Origin: Phlegmacium glaucopus
Lineage: Eukaryota; Basidiomycota; Agaricomycetes; Agaricales; Cortinariaceae
Length of the DNA stretch: 64,000 nt
Direction of reading: 5' to 3'
Assembly (NCBI GenBank): GCA_015039465.1
Contig: MU130539.1
Span: 1 to 64,000 of the forward strand
Part shown: one piece after another, positions 60,942 to 64,000 of the stretch
Position numbering within the stretch: the stretch's first letter is position 1
Layout of the letters: each line of letters starts with the position of its first letter
Made by a program: the position numbers and the translations under genes
Notes under the pieces: model-generated
Told to the model about the DNA's origin: nothing
The model's input: the letters and a program-made list of their open reading frames with translations, nothing else
Databases searched by the model: none

Positions 60942-61053
60942 ATAGATTGTGCGGCATAACGGCTATTACTAACCACGTCACACGGTTTGAACTGTGCAGA
61001 CCAAGCTTAGCTCTCGTTTCTTTTACTTTGCCACTGACCCACCTTACACAAAA

Positions 61054-62460
61054 ATGAGCTCTCTTTCATCATCATCGAACTCGGTGAACGGCCATGCTAA
61101 CCATTCTAACGGCTCCACGTCCCTTGGTGAAATATCCAGTCAATCTTCTCCTTCATCACATTATCCTACAAATGGCTTTTCTCAGTGAGTGTCTGGATGC
61201 CAGTCTTCTTTGAAGACTTCTTTTTTATTGCATGGCATGCGTTGGGTCGTTTCGTTCCTGAGAAACAGCAATGCTCATCATCTTGTTTCTAGGCAACCTT
61301 ACCAGAGTTCACACAATGAAGAAATCGTTAGCCATCTGTATCATGCTGGATTTCAGACGGGTGTAAGTAATCCGCTCAATATTTATTCCGCATTTCGTAA
61401 AGCTTACTTCGTATTTTTTTTAGAACTACGCGGACACGATCCTTGTACGTCCCCTTTTCTTCAATAATTCTACTCCTGGCGCCTGATTTTATTGGTCTAG
61501 CATGTTCATCAAAATGTATATCGCCTACATGCAATCATATTATCTCGTTCTCCATATCTTGCACATCTCATGTCCACGTCCCCACAAACGACGGGACAAC
61601 GTGTTATATATGTCCACCTTGATCAAGAGCCTGAAGTAACACAAGAGGTATGCATTTCACCTTTTTGTGAATGATTCTCTCAAGAATTCCTCCTCCGGCT
61701 TCTTTTAGGGTTTTGCAATAGGTACGAAGAATGTCTTTTCACTTTGTGGCTTTGGTTTTCAAATCGCAATATTCTTTACGCAGCCCTGGGATATCTATAC
61801 TCTAATATTTCATTGAAGCTCATTCGATCGGACAACTCTCGAGCGGTGCTCGCGGCAGGTTGTTTATTGGGTGGCATGGATGAACTTTGCCGTTATGCGT
61901 ATGGCGTGTGCAGGCAGTCTATGTCCGTGGAGACGATCGGAGGATGGCTAGAATTTATTGACACGATGCCTCCACAAACGGATGGCACAGTAACTCCGGA
62001 CTTGCCTTCGACATCCATCTTCGGACAGTATGCTCAAACATTGCGAGATGACGTATTCCACTTCCTCGTGGTCACACTTCCAGAAGTCCTAGAGGTTCAG
62101 CGACCTCATCAGGACCCATCCTCCGGCCCCAGTGGACGTGACGTTTTACTACAGATATATTCTCGAGTGCCATTTGAAATGTTCAAGAGTGCTGTTGAAT
62201 CTCCTACGTTTGTAATTGGTCAGTTATTTCATTTTATTACTGTCTAGTTGGCAGGTTGACGTATTCTCTCCACAGGATCTGATCAAGCTCGATTTAAATT
62301 TGCGAAAGACGCTATTGAATTGCGCAAGCGAGGTATCGCACGAGGAACCGGAGCTGAAGAGACGGTGGTATTAGCTTTCGGACAAAGTAATTTTGGTAGC
62401 AGCGCCGTACATGTTACCCGAAAGATGCGCAAACGCCCACTCTGGAAAGTTAACTCGTAG
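61054..62460 (+). CDS. BTB/POZ domain protein
   Basis: ATG 61054 starts a Ser/Asn-rich disordered stretch (MSSLSSSSNSVNGHANHSNG). Later exons give SHNEEIVSHLYHAGFQTGNY and ADTILHVHQNVYRLHAIILS RSPYLAHLMS in two parts across an intron, which is a BTB fold start (D-x-hydrophobic-H, then LHxxILSxRSxYF). Next come VIYVHLDQEPEVTQEGFAI and ALGYLYSNISLKLI, then the BACK-like helices AVLAAGCLLGGMDELCRYAY. The tail ends KRPLWKVNS, stop 62458-62460. BTB proteins often serve as Cul3 adaptors, but the partner here is unknown. Confidence 0.82.
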
Positions 62461-62874
62461 AAGGAACATTTGTAACTTACCATGTGTGTTTTCCAAAATT
62501 TTCTGATGTGTGGCATTAGTAACTCCGACGATGCACATTGCATGGAAGGCCAACTGTATTAAAAATATGTGGGAAAGTTTCCCAAAAGGTAATATATTTC
62601 CATAAACGGAAAGGACCCGGCCATTTGCCTTTTCGTTTTTAGGCTTTGGCAGCCTGGCATTTCTGACATGTCTCCAGGTATCGGTCGAGAGAGCTACGCC
62701 GTTAGCCTAAGCATACTTGCATTGGCAACTAAAAGCATCGGCGCTCATTTACATTGCCCATACAGCTTCTCTTCCTGCGCCACTATCGATGAAAATGTTC
62801 CCATGGACCCGAGACGCGCTAATCACGGGAGCCAGACTCTATAAAGTCCATGTTATATATATAAGAAGACCACC
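62461..62874. other. Intergenic with palindrome and promoter
   Basis: It contains a perfect 15-base palindrome TGGGAAAGTTTCCCA (62570-62584) and a TATA box (62840-62845) for the downstream gene. No coding gene seen. Confidence 0.5.
62840..62845 (+). promoter_or_regulatory. TATA box of the DUF6593 gene
   Basis: TATAAA lies 35 bp before ATG 62875, which has a good context (CACCATGG). Confidence 0.55.
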
Positions 62875-63618
62875 ATGGGCTTGGCTGGGCACATTATATC
62901 GAGCCTTCTGATGGCGGCCACTACCGTCTATGATCTCTTTTTTACCGGACGAGACGACCCTCGTAGCTGTGTCATTATTGGTGAAGACACAAAACCTGTC
63001 TACTTTTGCTTCGAAACGTCAGAACGAAATCTCATGCCCAATATACGGACCATGGTTAGTTTTGCCGTTATCACCTGAGCAATCGCTAACAAAAAAATAT
63101 ATAACAGGTATACAGGAATAACAAGGAAGTCTGTGCTAAGCTGGAATGGAGTCCAGGTAATCACTTGGGTAGTGCGACAATTGGGTCTCGTCAGCTACCG
63201 ATGTCACAACTCATCTTACCCAGCACATCTAACAAGTAAGTTCATAACCAACTCCCTCTTTTCCGGAGACCTCTGGAAAAGTATAATTGATTGTGGCCCC
63301 GAATTCCAATAGCGCACGTACATTCATCTCTGCCGACGGGAAAAAGTTTGAGTGGAGACGAAGTCGTGAAGACCCTTCTTCATACGACGTTCGCACAGTT
63401 CATCTTCTTTTTTTCTCATGCATTTATTGTTTAAATTGCACCCACAGCTCTTTGCTGCTCAAAACATCCGAATCGCAGCTTTTCGTCGCCTTACGCAGTC
63501 GACCGCCATAGGGCCATCTCACGCCTACCTTCAATACACCTTTAACCACGATCCACTGCTAATCGAAGCCCTTCTCGCGCTATGCATTAATCGATGGATA
63601 GACCTTCACGGTGTATAG
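62875..63618 (+). CDS. DUF6593-type protein
   Basis: Member of a mushroom-expanded family of unknown function. ATG 62875 gives MGLAGHIISSLLMAATTVYD, then GRDDPRSCVIIGEDTKPVYF and CFETSE. Introns (GTTAGT, GTAAGT, GTTCGC donors) link VYRNNKEVCAKLEWSPGNHL, then ARTFISADGKKFEWRRSRED, and DLFAAQNIRIAAFRRLTQST. The end is LIEALLALCINRWIDLHGV, stop 63616-63618. The pattern DDPR-S/VI-DxxxKPVY, then G-K-x-F/Y-EWR and a final leucine-rich helix fits DUF6593. A hydrophobic first segment could be a weak membrane anchor. A TATA box 35 bp upstream suggests regulated expression. Confidence 0.8.
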
Positions 63619-63817
63619 AATTCTCTTTTTCATTATTCTCGGGTGATATTCTTGCTTCTGTTTATTGGACATTCCCCATTTTATTGATCATTGCACTGGA
63701 AAGGAGCCAGACAGAATATATCAAATCACATACATCAAAAACACACATTGTTAGAATCCAAAATTAGCATGCATAAAAAGTCCGAAAAAAGACACCAAGA
63801 AGCACAAAAGTAACCCA

Positions 63818-64000
63818 TTACAAATTGTTATTGTTCATAGCCCCCAACATACGGTCCAGACGCTCTTCCACCGTCCAGTTAATATCATTCGTCGATAAGG
63901 ATGATGACGCAGAATGCCCAGGCCCACGACCCGGCATGTTGGGCAGGAAATTGAATGAACCAGAATCAACACCTTGTGAAAGACTCTCAATCAATCGGCC
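63818..64000 (-). CDS. 3' end of an unidentified gene (cut by window edge)
   Basis: The minus-strand frame from the right edge encodes GRLIESLSQGVDSGSFNFLP, a GRGPGHSASSS stretch and INWTVEERLDRMLGAMNNNN L, with stop at 63818-63820. The ending suggests a helical C-terminus after a disordered stretch. No family could be named from about 60 residues. Confidence 0.6.
   Translation of the reverse strand, partial: GRLIESLSQGVDSGSFNFLPNMPGRGPGHSASSSLSTNDINWTVEERLDRMLGAMNNNNL

Noticed and set aside
62570..62584. 15-base palindrome as a regulatory operator
   Set aside because: A similar TGGGAAA..TTTCCCA occurs near 2971 in unrelated repeat DNA, and nothing else ties it to a gene; it may be chance.

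Overview
The window is nuclear DNA of a filamentous basidiomycete, most likely an Agaricomycete. The genes are dense and carry many short introns of about 45-65 bp (GT-AG, with one clear GC-AG). Encoded proteins include a retaining trehalose phosphorylase of the mushroom type, a DUF6593 protein and a CCxC-tailed hypothetical that looks like a mushroom-lineage family. Gene pairs share very short divergent promoters. No tRNA, rRNA or CRISPR array was seen.

Region 1 (1-12.4 kb) is a nested transposon graveyard. A truncated hAT copy (1-1481) is split by an 836-bp non-autonomous element with 14-bp TIRs and a 7-bp target duplication. A Mutator-like (MULE) transposase gene on the minus strand (3281-10755) is split by a complete 4778-bp hAT element (4466-9243) with TIRs and an 8-bp target duplication. 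Both transposases carry in-frame TGA codons that look like CpG-to-TpG decay. A degenerate TA-flanked element follows (11276-12434).

Region 2 (12.7-35.5 kb) is a housekeeping block: a one-pass membrane protein, pyrroline-5-carboxylate reductase, proteasome ATPase Rpt3, cap-binding CBP20, a two-part RRM-like protein, SNRNP27, eIF1/SUI1, FYV7, PPP4R2, a PAP2 lipid phosphatase, a divergent TFIIB/BRF-like factor, trehalose phosphorylase, a conserved hypothetical and an SH3-PX-BAR sorting nexin. Most are arranged as head-to-head pairs.

Region 3 (35.7-41.6 kb) is a tandem segmental duplication of about 3 kb carrying two paralogous single-pass membrane proteins. The first copy holds a 370-bp MITE for which the second copy is the empty site. 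The second copy has frame-disrupting indels.

Region 4 (41.8-64 kb) holds POL5 and MSH3, convergent with only 7 bp between stop codons. A 6889-bp DNA transposon (50520-57408) then encodes a fused Ulp1-like protease, zinc finger and DDE-like transposase. It sits inside what was a roughly 150-bp divergent promoter between MSH3 and the mitochondrial ATP12 chaperone. After that come a small Pro/Ser-rich ORF, N-terminal glutamine amidohydrolase NTAQ1, a BTB/POZ protein, a DUF6593 protein and the 3' end of an unidentified minus-strand gene.

The least ordinary content is the Ulp1-transposase element, the nested hAT-in-MULE structure with datable empty sites, and the duplicated membrane-protein pair in which intron retention would offset a frameshift.
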